DNA from: Monosporascus cannonballus
Taxonomy: Eukaryota > Ascomycota > Sordariomycetes > Xylariales
Reading direction: 5' to 3'
Length of the DNA: 64,000 bases
NCBI GenBank assembly: GCA_004154925.1
Contig: QJNS01000040.1
Span: 248,001-312,000, forward strand
The notes below the pieces were generated by a model that worked only from the letters and a program-made list of their open reading frames with translations, was not told the DNA's origin and searched no databases. This document shows, piece after piece, positions 12,799 through 27,136 of this stretch (positions are counted from its first letter, which is position 1; each line of letters opens with the position of its first letter). The position numbers and the translations under genes are program-made.

Positions 12799-15209
12799 CC
12801 CCTTTTCTTGCCTTTAAGAAATAACGAGGTAACGGCGAGGCGGCGGCGGTTTTATTTATATATTTTTTTATCCTTATTTATACCTTTATATTTTTGCTAA
12901 TTCCGGTTTTATTTCCGAATAATTTTTCGAAATTATTAAAAACAGTTATATTTTCAAAATTATTTTGTAATTTTTATACCGGTTCGGGGTAACCTGCTTA
13001 TTTTATAAATAGTTTTTTTCGGCGACCGCAGGTTACGTATTTATTTTTGGCCCTTAATATACGTTTTATTATATATATTTTTTTTAATAATATAGGTAAC
13101 GATTAATTATAATTTAAGATTTAATTAAATAACGGGTATCTTTTTATTAATTCTAAAAGATTTATGTCGAATTTCGAGTATATCCCCGATAATATATTTA
13201 ATTTTACGATATTATACGGTATAATCGTAATAACTTTATATTTAACGTATATTTAAAATAATGTTTTAAATAATTATAAAATAATTATATTTTTTAAATT
13301 TAATTATATTAAACGTTTTAATTTAAAACGTAACATATATTTTTTTTATAAACGTTAATTAATTATTTTATCCGGGCCTAAACCGGCATTATAACGGTTT
13401 ATATAAATTTAATGTTTTTTTCGTAATTTTTAAATAAAATTAATAACTTTTTTTATTCAGGAAATTAATTAAGAGATTATCGGTATTTTATTAATAAACT
13501 TTATATCGTATTCGTAAATTAAAAAAAGAATTATTTTTAACAAGAGGTATTTGTTATTAAAAGTTGATTATATTATTAATAAAAGTTCGATTTAAATATA
13601 TTTTATATAACTTATAAAATAACGAAAATACGTAAAAATCTTTTAATTAATTCTTTTTGTAATTTCGTTCGTTTAAAGATAAAAAAATATATTAAGTTAT
13701 TATTATATATTTATTAAATTGTATAAATAAATCTAAAATTTATTTATTTACTTATTTTCTTTATCGGATATTAAATTTTTGAAAAAACCGTAATATTTTT
13801 AATTGTAAATTATAAAATATTAAACGTATAATTTTGCATTTATATTAAATATCGTCTTTAAAATAAACGTTTTCGTTAAATAATTATAAAATATTATACA
13901 AAAATAAAGGTTTCTTTTTTGTTTTATTAATAAGTTGATTATAAAATTTACCGAAAAATCTAAATAAAATCGCTTTAAAATAAGTAAAAGCCGTAATAAT
14001 CCTTCTTTCGCTTTTTTCCATATATACGATTTATTATGTACGTTATAATTACGGCAAAAGCAGCATATATCCTAAACTTATTTTGGCTAATAATAATTAC
14101 GAATTAATATTATTAACGTAATATTTTTTCTTAGGTGAGCAGTAATATAAAAGTCGTATATTCGTTAAATTAATAATATCCGGAACGGTTTTTAAGTAAG
14201 GACTTAAATACGTTTTTTAAATTATAAAAAAACCTTAAAATTAAAAAAGCACTTTATTATAAAAATTTTTATTGCGTTCATAATTAGGGGGAAATTACGT
14301 AATTTCTGAATTACGGCGGTATATGCCATATTTAAGAATTTATTTTTAATGATTTTTAAATTCTATATTTTTTAAAGGTTTTTTTCAAAAAATATTTTTT
14401 TGTTAAAGGATATAACCGGTTATTCGTTATTATTTCGTTTTAAGTAAATTATAATTATTAAAAGTTTTTAAATCCGTATTAATTAGTTAAATAATTATTT
14501 TTTCTTAATTTACCAAATTATTTATTTTTTAAACTTAATATTTTTTTCTTACGAAATACGTTTTATAATTTACGAAATATAACATCGGATTCGTTTATTA
14601 ATTTATTAAGGCGATATATAAGTACGAAATTAAAGGCGGACAAAAAACGGGTTTATCGAATTTACCTTTTAATAAATTTGTAAATATTTATCAAATATTA
14701 AAAATTTACGTAATTTATTAAGATCGTAAAAAAATTAGTTAGCCTTTAAAGTTCCTTTTTTTATTCCGTTAATATTTTAATAATAATTAATAACTTTTTA
14801 TCGTATATTTCGTAATTATATTTAATTGGTAATAATTTTCTTAAGAAATACGTAATTGGTCGTGAATCCTTTAATAAATCGAATTAAAATAAATACTTTT
14901 TAATTATTTTGCCGGAATAATTTATTTTTAATACTGTTTCTTTTCGGGGTCTTATTACGTAAAAATAAGCGTTATAATAAAAAGTTTTTTAAATCGGTTG
15001 AAAATTTGTTATTTTTTATTTTTTTAACGAAAAAAAGTTTTTTTTTCCTAATTAATCGTAAAAAGGGAACCGTTATTTTGTTAAAACGTTTTTATAAAGG
15101 TTCGGTAAAAGTTAATAAACTTAATAAAGTTCCTTACCTTTTTTACGTTAATAAAAGCTTTTTATTCCCTAATAACGGTTATTTTTTTAAAATTAATTTT
15201 TAAACTTAT

Positions 15210-15560
15210 TTTTATTTTGATAATAAATTTTAGGTATTTCGTTATTTGGATTACAAATTTGTATTTATCCGGATTCAATTTTAATTTTATTTTTGTTAAA
15301 CAACAAAATACTAATTTAATTTTAATTATATTATCGGTTTAAAAACCTAATAAATAAATTAATATATTATCTATATATACGGAATAAAAATTATTAAAAT
15401 AACCTTTTAACGTAATATTAATATAATACCAGAAAATAGCCGGTATACCGTTAAAACCGAATAAGCATATTAATTATTTGAAAAACTCGAAATATATACG
15501 GAACGTAATTTTTTATTTGTTTTCCTAACGGATACGTAATCGGTAAAAGGCCGTTCGAAC
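15210..15560 (-). pseudogene. Reverse transcriptase relic of Gypsy-3
   Basis: Reading minus from about 15,560, a frame with several stops gives GFNGIPAIFWYYIN (the G..NAPATFQ...N block), then VYIDNILIYL with one catalytic aspartate changed to asparagine, and later KLNPDKYKFVIQITKYL. This order and spacing is that of Ty3/Gypsy RT palm and thumb. It is non-functional. Confidence 0.65.
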
Positions 15561-16329
15561 GTCGAACTTCATAAATTACCGGGCTTATAATAAGGTTCGT
15601 AACGTTTCTCTTATTAATAAAAAAAGTAATAATTTTGTTTTGTAATTTTATTTAATTCCTTATAATTTAAGTAAAACCGTAAAATTTCGTTAAGTTTTCT
15701 TATAAATAATACCGAAATATTTATAAGGGAATTATTAACCTAAATTTAATTTTTATTAAATAAATTTATAAATATTTTGTAAAAAATTAATAATTTTTTT
15801 TAATATCCCGTATAAAAGTTTTTATAAGATTATTTTTAACCTAAAATATTTATTTATAAATTTATCGTTACGTCGTTATTATTACGATAAAATAATAATA
15901 ATAAGCCTTTACCAGTTATAAAAAATTTTTAAAATTCCCGTATTTCCTTAAGAACACGTTCCGTTATATTCTTAAAAATTAATTACGGCTTTATTTTTAA
16001 GGCCTTATTAATATTTTCCATAAAGATTACGAATAATTATATCCTATTTTTTCTACGGCGGTTTTGCCATATAATTGCCGTAAAGGTTATAGCCGTTATT
16101 AAACGGGCTTTTTTATATTTTTATAACTGCCCTTTTAGGCGGTTCTTAAATTCTTTATCGAATTATTTTTTTTTCGTATAATATAGGCGCGGTAACGTCG
16201 TCCGCAAAATAAATAAACCGTTATTTCGTTTTATATACAATATTATTATATATTATTTAGGGTATTTTGTAAAATAAAAAGATAAAATAAAAGTTTAATT
16301 ACGTAGCTCCAGATTTGTTTTAATCTGCC

Positions 16330-18063
16330 GTTCAAATTTATATTAACCTAAATAATATTTCGGATTATAATTATTATAAGTTTATTATTTTTTGCAAGTT
16401 TTAATGGGATATTTTTGCTGTCGAAAATATATAAAATATATTTTGTTATATCGATTAAAAATTTCGAAATAATTGTTTTCTATTTAATTTTAATATTTGC
16501 ATAATTATTCTTATAATGGTTTGAATTATATTTACGTTATTTATCAAGTTAATTTCCTATTTGTTTATATGTTTTATTTAATTTTTTATCGTAATAATTC
16601 TTATTAAACCTTTTCTTATTAACTTAATCCGTATATGGTTTAAATTATATAAATAACTTTATTGTTATTTCTTCAATTATTTTTAAATTATTTTTCTGCT
16701 ATAAATACCTCATTATCTTATCGTATTTTCTTAGATTTTTTTATACTAATAAATTTTATATCTTATTTTATCGAAATTAAAATATTTAATTTAATTTTAA
16801 TTTTATTTATAAATAATATTAAGTTTTATAAATCTTGGTGCCGTTTTATAAAAAATAAAAGATACATATCATTTTTTTTCTTAATTAAACTTATTATACA
16901 TTAATTATAAAGCATCTTATCTTTTTTAATCGTTTTTTAAATTATTAATTATTAATTTTCATTATCTTTTTAATATACCGGTTTACATTAATTAATCGCT
17001 TAATTTAAATACTTTTATTTTTTATATTATTTTTTTAATTTTTTATAAAATATATTAAAAAGGTATCGGCCTTGTTATTTTTTATTCGGCTTTAATTATA
17101 AAATTTTTAAAAATCACCGCACATTTGGACGTAAATTATTCTTATCGAAATTATAAAAATGATTAAATTATAAATCGTTTTCTATCCAGATATTCGAAAT
17201 TATCGCTTATTTCATTTATGAAATTAATATAATATAAAAAGCCTTTATTAATAAAAAGTTTTTATTTAATTTTTCTATTTTTAAGGAATTGCTTATAATC
17301 GATTTGAATTAATTAATCGTATTTTCCGTTAAATATATTATTATTATTAGGACCTTACCCGCCGGATTATTAAGATTTAAAAAATGAAAATAAATTCGTA
17401 CTTAAAATAAAAAGATTTAAGGATTACTTTTTTATTATAAGGTTCCGGTTTTTTAAGTTTTATGCAAGCGAAAAAAGCTTAGGCAAATAATATACACCTA
17501 ATTTATCGGATTTTTCTTTTTAATTTCCAAATTCGAACCTAAAATTATTAAATTAAAATGTTTTAAACGTTAATCGATATTTTTATAATATTAAATATTA
17601 TTCAGAATTTAACGGTATTATTAAACAAATATTTATAACATATAATAAATTTAAAATTTAACTAATTATTAAACTTTAATCGTATAAATTTATATTAATA
17701 GGAATATCGTAAAAATCTAAATAATAAATACGATAACGTATTATATTTCGTAATACAAAAAATACCTTAAGTAACGAATTATTATTGCAACCTAATATTA
17801 TCCAAATTATGGAAATAATAAACGTATATATCCTTTCCTAAATCCCGTTAGATCCCTTAAATTATTCCGGATCCATATTGGATAACTGCATAGATCCCGT
17901 TAAATCCCTTGAATCACTCCGGATCTATATTAGATAACTGCCTAGATCCCGTTGGATCTCTTGGATCATTCCGGATCCATGCCACGTGATTCCGACCCAC
18001 TTAGGCCCTGTTTCGGTTACCAAGTGACCGTTTCCGGGACCCTCCCTTGGCTGAGTCATAGCA
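16330..18063 (-). mobile_element. 5' part of Ty3/Gypsy retrotransposon Gypsy-4 (LTR plus gag)
   Basis: The 5' LTR at 17,641-18,063 is followed leftward by leader and gag DNA that aligns along its length with 2,860-4,080 of Gypsy-1 (for example the TTTATAACATATAA leader block and the gag stretch near 16,480-16,560). Pol is missing, replaced by Gypsy-3 at about 16,330. The right edge (…GAGTCATAGCA at 18,063) abuts the Copia integrase region, so this element inserted into the Copia. Confidence 0.7.
17641..18063 (-). repeat. 5' LTR of Gypsy-4 with three 52-bp U3 repeats
   Basis: Read on the minus strand it starts TGCTATGACTCAGCC at 18,063. Between about 17,845 and 17,980 there are three tandem units of about 52 bp, each with GATCCCGTT, an ATTCCGGATC-like block and GATAACTGC. 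The same unit is in the Gypsy-2 LTR, so the two belong to one subfamily. The LTR ends in a mutated TATAATAAAT at 17,641. Confidence 0.75.
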
Positions 18064-20840
18064 CATATAGCTGTAAATTCATAAGTAAGTTTATTAAGGC
18101 TTGTAATTAATTATTATTATGCCTTTCTTATATGCCAGGCAAATATAATAAGTTTTATACGGAATTTGCCAAAATAAGGCGTGTTTGGACGTTTGGTTAT
18201 ATAAGTACATTACCGTTTTAAAAATATATACGATTAGGAATAATGGTAATTTAGCGCTATTTCGTATTACGGTCGTTTTTTTTAAATTATATCCTTTAAA
18301 GGTTTTACATTCCCGTTTTGGGTTTAGATATAAAGAATTAAAAGCTTTAATTTAATATTAAAAAAAGTAACTATAATATATTTTCGAAATAAATAACCTT
18401 TCAAAATTTCGTTATCGTATTCGATTATTTGCGGAAAAACTTCATCTTGGTTCTTAAAAACGCTTAAAAGGTATCGGAATAGATTAATTAAGGTATTTTG
18501 TTTTCGATTTTTAAGGTAAATATCCCAGATGTAATTTAAATATCTATCGATAACGAATATTATATATTTGTATTTTTGCGAGTTTCCTTCGAAATCCGTA
18601 AAATCGACGGCTATTTTTTAATTTGATTAAAAAACTCCTTTTTTGGTTTATGACGTATTTGCCTTTTAACCTTTATTTTGCCGCAAACCTGGTATTCGAC
18701 CGTCGTAAGACCTTTTAATCGCACCTCTTTTAAATGAAACGGAAATTAAGCGGTTATTTTACGGCCTAAATAACTCAAACGTAAATGCATTATGGTCTTA
18801 TCGCCAGTACGTAATAGTTTTATAATCCTTAAATTAATGTTTCGCTTATAAGTTATAAGTATTACGTTAAAAAATGTTACGTCGATATTTTCGAAAACGA
18901 ATTAATTAAACTTATTTATTAACGTAATAATTAGTTAATTATACTTATTTTAAATATAATTATTAATTTTTTAATTATCCTATTAATATTGTTTTTCCGG
19001 AAATATCGAAATAATATCAAATTATACGCGAAATCCTTATAATAAATTACATCTCATAAACGTAATGCTTTTATACTATTAGGGTTTCGAAATAATACAT
19101 TTATCTTTTCGTAGCCATTAATCGGGACGAAATTGTTACTTATGTATATTCCGGCGGCTTATATAATGGGTTTATAATTAAAAAACCTATTAATTGTATT
19201 AAATATATGTATGTATTGTCGATTCTGAATCTAAAATAAAAAATTTTTTAAGGAGTAAAACGAAACGTTTATTACGCCGTACACGTAATTGATCAAAAAG
19301 TAAGCTAATTCCCGTTTACTTTTTCTGGAAATTATTCCGTCTTTTAGGCAGTTAATTTTTTATGCCTTTCGACAGCCGGTTAATTTCTTCTTTTAGAGAT
19401 TAATTAAAAATTATTTTATTTTTTATATAAGCGGTTATAGCTTCGTGAAAACGGAAGTTTTTTTAAAGCTTTATTAAGAAAAGCCTAATAATATTAAGAT
19501 AATTCGTAATAAAGATATATACAAATTTTGCAACGGATATTCTGAGCATCCGATGCGTTACATTTCCGCTTGCTGTTATTTCGGTCCGAATATAAACCTT
19601 TACGACTGCCTCGTTTTAGAACTTGTTCTGGGGCTTTACCCCGTAGCTGTCGGTTAGTAAATTAGGTTTCGTCCTAATTAGGATCGCTTTAATTAGTAGA
19701 ATTTGCGAAAAGCTTGTAAAAAGTCGGAAATGTTATTTTGAGACTTTTTAACGGTTATTAATAAGTTATATTCGAGTAATCTAAAAAGCTAATAATTATT
19801 TTGTGATAACTAATCGACCTATTAACGATTTTAATTTTCTTTATTATTTGGAAAATAATTATCTACGTTTTTATAATAAAGGTTAATGCCGTATATAGGT
19901 TGTTAACCTATATAATCGTTATTTTCGTTTCTGGAATACCGTATCGTTATCTTAAAGACATAATTTTCTATTATTTCACGATTTATTTGTTTATTTCTTT
20001 CTCCGATTACAAGATTTATTTTAATTATTTGCAGTACTTTCGTTAAATATTAATTAGAAACCTGTTATCGTACATTTTGCCTAATTTAATTAACTTGGCG
20101 TATTAGTTCCGTAAGTTTTTTCCAGGAAGAAAACTTATTTTTTTAATTGCTGGAAATACTAATTCCAGGACATATTTTGTAAAATTATTATAGTTCTTAC
20201 GGAAATTCTCGTACTTACGATCCTTATAAATATACGCCATAAAGTCCTCATTATAAGTTTATTTACTTTCGGTTATTATCTTAAAAATATTTATTAGATA
20301 TTCTGTAAAATTAATTTTTTCGGTAATGTTTCCGGATAATAAGGACGATAATAAGGTATTAAAACGTGCCGTACAGCGAATTCGTCTTTTAGAATAAGAG
20401 GTTATGTCGGGTTTTATTAATTTAATAAGTTACGGAAATAATTAATTAGGATTGATAAAATTCCAAATACCAAACGCATACGCTTTAAATTAGAATTCGC
20501 CCTTAAAGCGGTCCTAGTTTTTAAGTCCTTTGTAAATAATTAAAAACGTTAACGGTACGGTTGCTATTATTAATTTTGGAATATATTAACAATTGCTATA
20601 AATATAGCGCTTATATTGTCTTAATAATAACTAATTAATAAATATATATACGATTTAAACGAATAAAACTTTTAATTATTAGATATAGGGGATATCAGTT
20701 ATATTATTGTATTCAGCTAATTGCGTACGTTCTCGCAACGCGTACCACTTTTGTGTAGCTTAGCAACGGAGTATATATGTTCCGATCAGAAGGTGATCTT
20801 TCCGTATTTGATGTGCTATAGCACACCTGGCTAGCTGACA
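18064..20840 (-). mobile_element. Ty1/Copia retrotransposon, 5' fragment (LTR, gag, integrase)
   Basis: The 5' LTR is at 20,693-20,840. Gag-region debris follows to about 19,000, and an integrase relic lies near 18,300-18,750 on the minus strand. It shows GLTTVEYQVCGKIK upstream of a core with IDFTDFEGNSQKYKYIIFVI and later a YDNEIL block, consistent with the HHCC region and first catalytic aspartates of a Copia integrase. The element continues at 12,605 with RT, as expected for the Copia order integrase then RT. About 5.5 kb of inserted Gypsy DNA separates the two parts. Confidence 0.7.
20693..20840 (-). repeat. 148-bp 5' LTR of the Copia element
   Basis: Read on the minus strand it starts TGTCAGCTAGCC at 20,840 and ends ACTGATA at 20,693. 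With one RIP-type change (CTGACA to CTGATA) the ends form a 6-bp inverted repeat TGTCAG/CTGACA. The GC content is balanced. On the right it interrupts the U5 of a Gypsy LTR, so the Copia inserted into that LTR. Confidence 0.6.
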
Positions 20841-21108
20841 GATATAGTATCGTATTACGTTTCGTAATATTAAGGGTGTCTTGGTTAATAAATTGTTATT
20901 ATAAGTTGAAATTATTTAAGTTATAGAAATATAAAACGTATATATTTTATGTCTGTTTATTAATTTATTACTAGTAAGTTAGTAATCCGGCTTATTAGTT
21001 TATTACCAGTAAGTTAGTAATCCATTACGTGATTTAACTGGTTATATTTTCTTGGCTTATTTTTGTCGAGGACCGTTTTTGGAGGCCGTAGCTCGGTAGG
21101 TCGTAATA
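20841..21108 (-). repeat. Truncated 3' LTR of Gypsy-5
   Basis: The start near 21,108 is a mutated TATTACGACC (TGTTACGACC expected). U3 has two copies of a 35-bp AGTAAGTTRGTAATCC unit. U5 is cut at 20,841 by the Copia LTR. Confidence 0.7.
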
Positions 21109-21300
21109 CGATTTCCCTTTTTTCAAAATCTTACCCTTAAGATTTCTTTTTTTAATAAGTGTTTTACCTTTTTTTATTATAGTTTTTCGTATTTTTAAAT
21201 TTCGTTTTCGTAAAACTGTTTATCGAGTTACCCTGGTTAATTTAATTAAGTTTAAAGGTTTTGTTATTATATGTTGTTTTTTTTTCGATATTTTAATCAT

Positions 21301-21489
21301 TAAATAATAGAAAAGGCACTGCGTTATAAGGAATAGATACGTAAAGAGCGTTTTTATAATGGAAATGAAATTTTTATATCTATAATTAATCGTTATATCG
21401 CCGAAGTTCGTCGATTGAAAAAAAAGGAATTGTCGACGGAAAAGGCCTTAGCCGAATTTTTGGCGCGATTCTTTCGTATACGGCGATAG
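21301..21489 (+). pseudogene. Antisense basic coiled-coil ORF at the Gypsy-5 3' end
   Basis: On the plus strand, opposite to gag-pol, a frame with one internal stop reads LRYKE, then ERFYNGNEIFISIINRYIAE, then VRRLKKKELSTEKALAEF and ARFFRIRR. It aligns with the Gypsy-6 copy at 29,076-29,244 (RYKKYVR; SYNGTKVLISTINRYITE; LKRLKKKKLRAEKSLSEV; RFFRIHRQR). Both remain readable while neighbouring pol is shattered, which suggests a real ancestral coding region with heptad-like basic helices. The function is unknown. Confidence 0.55.
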
Positions 21490-24400
21490 GGTTAATATTA
21501 TTAATTTAAAGATGCCAAATTTGTTAACCGAGCCTTTTAATCGTTAAACTAATTCAGCGATTTTGCTTATTTAGAATTAATGTTTGTAATCGAAGTACAG
21601 GTTTTGGGTAAGATAAACGTTATTAATTGGAGTACGATAAATCAAAGATTTTTTTCTCTGGATCTTATGAATTAGAATGTTATTATTTCGGATAATTGTG
21701 TTGTTATTGGTAAAAGCTTTTTAGTAGGCGCTGGACGCCAATAAGACTTTTAGCGGGTTTCTAGGCGTTTTCGAAATTCGGGTACTTTTTTTATTTAATT
21801 ACGTACTGGATAAGTCCGTTTTGTTTTCGTATGTCGAAGATTTTTTTTACCTTATATACCTGTTCGTCTTTTATTTTTATATCATACTATGCCGTATATA
21901 TTTTAATTCTATCCATTATTACTTTAAATAAGATAATATAGAAAATTAAATAAAATTTAACTTTTGAGGAAAGTTCAAGTTAATAATTGCTTTCGGAAAT
22001 CGTTTTGGCGATTTTGAATAAACCGATATATTCAAAATCCAGTTTTTTGTTATGTCTTTTTTAAATCTTTTTATAACTAAAATAATTATTTCTCCCTTTT
22101 CAAAAACTAATTCTTTTAGCATTTGTTTGTTATAATACTTATTTATTTAGTTGCGTACCCATTTTAATCCAATTTTTATTACTTAATATAATTAGTTACG
22201 TTGTTTCAACGTAAGAATTATTTTAATATTAATTAGACCGTTTTTATATGCTTTTTTCTAAACTTTTGAAATAAAATCAAAATTAATATTTATAAATATT
22301 ATTTTGATATTTTCGTAATAATTGATATTATTAGTTAATTAGGCCATTAGTAAATTTTTAACATAATTATTTTGTTCGTAATTAATATAATATCGTAAGT
22401 ATATTTTCAAGGTTTAATTTGTTCGTTTTATTTATTTATTTATTTATAGTTTAAAAATGTTAAATAATTTATCATTAAGGCCGATTTATGTTATAAGGCT
22501 TTGTTAAAACTTAAATATAAAAATTAAATTTTTATTTGATATAATTGTTTTTAGTAATCCATATATATTAAACATATCTTTGAAAATAATGTATATTATT
22601 TATTCGGTATTGTTTTTTTATGAGGTAATAAAAGGTAGAAGAATGTGGTAAATTGATCGAAAATAACGAAAATGCTGTTATAATATATTTCTGTGGCGGG
22701 AAATTTTAATATAGGAAGTTTGGTAATAAAGTAGAATTTGACGGAATACTATAGTCCTTTTGTAACTACTAATGGCTATAAATTTCCGTATAGCTGATGT
22801 CGTCGAGCTTGTATTTTGGCGCAAATATTGTATTACCGTATTATTTTTCTGTATCGTTAATCTTATTTTAGAAAAAAAATATATACGTTAAAGCCGTTTT
22901 AAGATTTTGTAAATCTCTGAATATTTATATAACTAATATTCGTATATATTTCGTATTAAATCTCTCTGGTATTTTTCTAAAACTTATATTTTGTCCGTTT
23001 TTTAGTCTTTTAGAAAACCGTCGTTATATTGCTGCACTTTCTGATTTATATTACCGGTTATTATCCGAATTACCGCAATTTATTGCAAGAGTAAATATTT
23101 TTTATAGTAATATCGAAAATGATATAGCTAATTTTAACCAATTTTTTTCAAAGTTTAGTCGTTTACTTAGAGCATTGATTCTGTTATTTTTTGAACCTTT
23201 TTTTATAGATAATAACGAAATCGAAATTCGCCAATTTCTTCGCGTAACGAAGTTATCGTTCTGTAAATTTTCTAGTTATAGTAAAACGGGTAAAATTTTG
23301 ATAATCCGTATATATCTTGACCTAGTATAAATTTCCTTTTAGGAAATGCTTAAACTTTTAGAATACCTCAATAATGGCCATAAATTCGTTATTTGCAATG
23401 TCGCAATTAAATTCGGTTTTTTTTAATTTATATAAAAAAATGCAATAAGATATAGTTTATCTTAATTATTTCGTTATCCCATTATTACGCTTAATATATA
23501 ATCCGAAATATCGGTTTTTAACTTAATAAGGCGTATTAAATCGTACATAATTAATATTAATTTACTGGTAATTGTATTTTTAATATCTTGAAATGCTTTT
23601 TTTATTTCGGACGTTTATTTGAATTTTTTCTTTTGTAAAATTAATTAAGGGTATAATTGCTTTATCAAAATTTCGAATTAACTTTCTATAATAATTGGCA
23701 TATCTAAGGAATACTTATACCTCTTTAAAAGTGGTCAACGTTTGTTATTTTGTGATTACAGCGATTTTTTAGGTTTATCTTAATATATTCTAAGGTAATA
23801 ATATGTCCTAGATATTCCATTTTCTATACATAAAACTGATTTTTTTGCGTTAATAAATAGTTTTGCGTTTTGCAAAGCTTAAAGAACTTTATAAATATAT
23901 CCTATATATATTTTTCCTGTTTCTTAAAAAATAAGAATATCGTCGAGGTAGGTCATGACAAAAATATGGAGGTATTTTCGTAACATATAATTTACTATCC
24001 GTTAGAAAGTTATTAATACGTTAATTCCATTAGTATAACTAAGAATTTAAATAATCCATATTTCGTTTTAAAAGGTAATTTCTATTCTTATTCTTTTTTA
24101 ATTCTAATAAAATTATATCCATTTTTAAGATCAAGTATTAAAAACTATTTGATTTTATAAAGTCGGTTTTTTATTTTTATAATTAAGAGTAATGGTATTC
24201 GATTTTTGATAAGAATATCGTTTAGTTATCGGTAATCAACTATAAATTATAATATCCCGTTTTTTAAATACGAAAAACATAAGATATTGTGCTAATAATT
24301 TCCGAAGTCGAATTCATTTTTTTTACAACTAATCTTTCAGATATTCGCTAACAACGTATAATTTATTTTTGCTAAGATTATAAATAACGTAAAACTTCGT

Positions 24401-27136
24401 TAAAAATCTCTTCTTAAAGAATATCTTATTATCTTATTTGCTATATTCTAGTCATTTCGTATTAAGCTCTGTCTTGTAAAATTACTTATATCAGTAGTTT
24501 TATATTAATATAATAATTAAATCTTTTAATTTTTAGGACTGCTATTTTAAATCGTCATTTAGTTACTTTAACTTCGCTTTAATGGTAATAATAATACGTC
24601 GTATTTCTCTGTAATACCTAATCTTTTTCTTATATCTTATTCCTTTTGGTGATAAGATTTTTATTATATTCTTATACCTTTATTCGTCGTTATTTCCGAT
24701 CGAATATTAAAATCTTAATTTCTCTGTTTTTTGTCTATCGACGAAATATAAGGCGAACTTTATTAAGCCAGTTTCTCCGTTAATTAAAATCTTATATTAG
24801 TACATTCATAGCTTTTCTAAGGTTATATCGTAATTCTCGAATAAAACGATATCGAAATTAATTATTTAATATTATTCTTTACCAAAAATCACGAAGTGAT
24901 TAATTTTGCATATAATTTTCCCGTTATCGTAAACGAATTCTGAACTTTGGATATTCGTTATTATATAAGGCTTTAATTTATACCTCCATAATAATTTAAA
25001 TTTATTAATTATATTTGGTATAAAATAATTTCCGCGTAAAGTTCTATATTTTACCCTTACAATATACCTATACGTTCGAATTCTTATATCCGAAGTAATA
25101 TAGTTATCAACGACTTTTATCGTGGCGTTTAAAGCCCTTTTTAAAAATTTCTTTTAACTTCTTTAGGTTTCGTTATTTTGGGGCTTTTTTATAAATAACC
25201 TTTTTTTTTCTTTTATAGTTTGTCGAGCTTTATTTGTACTTTGTATATAACGCGTTAAATTGCTGTATTTGTTGTTATTTTCGACGTGTTGTTCCTTCGA
25301 ATTATATTAATTATTTTTAATATTGCTATAATATTTTCCCTTTTAAATAAATTGTTTTCTTATAGTTTTAAGTACATTTTATTATGCGTTATATTAAGTA
25401 TTATTTTAAATGTTATTTATAAATTAACGTATATTTTTCTTTATAACCGTTGTTTTCGATACGCGTTATAATAAATATGAATTGAAAATAAAGATTTATA
25501 ATATTTTTTGGTAATATTTCTGTATTATATGCTAAATTTATTCCTTTCCCGTTTTGTAATCATATTATTCGTAGTAACAAAATACGTTTTTTTGCGGGTA
25601 TTATTTTTCTTCGGGCTAATTTTTTGCTTCGGCTAATTAATAAATATTTCCTAATGTTATGGATCGGAAATATCGATATTATTATTTATCGTTTTTATTA
25701 TATCCGGTTCGGTTTGAAACATCGGGTCCCTTATAATATATGCAAGTAATTTTTCTATATATATATTGTTTTTATTTCTTATAATTGGGATATTTCTGTC
25801 GGCGACAATATATGGCATGTTTTCTACCGTATCGATTAAAAGTTCCAACATAAACTTTGTCTGTTTAATTCTGATATTCGCATGATTATCCTTATAAGTT
25901 TTTTTATTATATTCGCGATATTTATTACTCTAGCTTTCTAGTTTCGTATATTCCGTATTGGATTTTTCACTATAAGGAGCCCGGTACGTACTTGGGCCGA
26001 AATATATTTATAGGTTTACCCTCGTTCTTTTGTTTTTCTTTAAGTTATCCTTTGGGTACGGGTTTCCAGTGATTTTAACGAGGTTTTCTAAATGCCTTGT
26101 ATCATGTTACGTAACACCCTATTTTGTTGTAATTAAAATATTTGGTCTGGTTTTAATCCTTTTTATAAGTAACTCTTAGCTTTATAGGTCCTAATTCCGT
26201 ATCGTATGAAATGTTACCGCATTAAAAAACGTTAATATTAACCGTATATCGGGGTTTGTTATTTTTTTCTCTTGAACTCTTTTAATACGCTAGGAATATT
26301 ATCGATCGTCGATTTTAATTATTATCGTAATATAATCTAACAAATAATTAGGCCAATCGAACTTAAAAAGTTTTTTTTATATGTTCTTTTTTAAACAGTC
26401 GAAAATTTAGTTATTAAAATTTTGGGTACCTAAATTAATTTAAAAACTAATTAAACGAACGTATTATTTTAATTAAATATTAATCTTTTTTATTATAATT
26501 ATTAAATATATATTTCATTTTTTACTTTTTCGTTTATTTATTTAGAAAGTTTCAGGAATATTTATTTAAATTATTTGTAATTATTATAAATTCGTCTTAT
26601 TTCCAGATTTCGTTTTTCGATTAGCAAAATAACTTATTTTCATATAATAAATTTAAACTAAATAATTATATTTTCAAAAAACTTTCCGATTATAAATTTA
26701 ATTCGTATAATAAATGTAAGTAATCAAATGAAAAATGCCTAAAATCGATTCGGTATTATATTAAAACTAATTATAATATAATTAAAATTCTGTCAAAACG
26801 GTCCGGTTTAAAAGGTTTAAGAACTTTTCTTAGTTCTTTTATAAAGTTCAATTAAATAATTAAATTCGTTCAAAAACGTTTTATAGGCGGCTTAAAGGGA
26901 TGTTATAAAATTATTATTATTATTTTTAAGCTACAAAATACGTTTTATGGCATCCAGGCGTTAAAGAACTTCTTTTCGAAAAAAGCAAAGTTGCTCCTTT
27001 TCCTTCTCGGATTCCATTTCGGTATCCGAGTTATTAGAGATCTGATAAATAGGCTGTGCGGGCTGTTTGCTAGTAAATATGGTATCGGCGATATTGCTGA
27101 AAGTTTAACGATATTATTAAATAAAAGTTTATAACG

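Larger units (their letters stand above)
12606..16330 (-). mobile_element. Divergent Ty3/Gypsy element Gypsy-3, RIP-degraded, 5' part missing
   Basis: The 3' edge is an LTR at 12,606-12,798 preceded on the minus strand by a purine tract (AAGGCAAGAAAAGGGG). An RT relic lies at about 15,210-15,560 on the minus strand: VYIDNILIYL corresponds to YLDDILIY, followed by LKLNPDKYKFV, matching the usual L..DKCEF block. Its residues differ from the other Gypsy copies, so this is another family. No 5' LTR is found. Near 16,330 the sequence changes into gag-side DNA of the Gypsy-4 family, so the element either inserted there and was truncated or was joined by recombination. The right boundary is approximate. 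Confidence 0.65.

Noticed and set aside
17845..17980. Direct repeats resembling a CRISPR array
   Set aside because: The units are contiguous without spacers and lie in a retrotransposon LTR.
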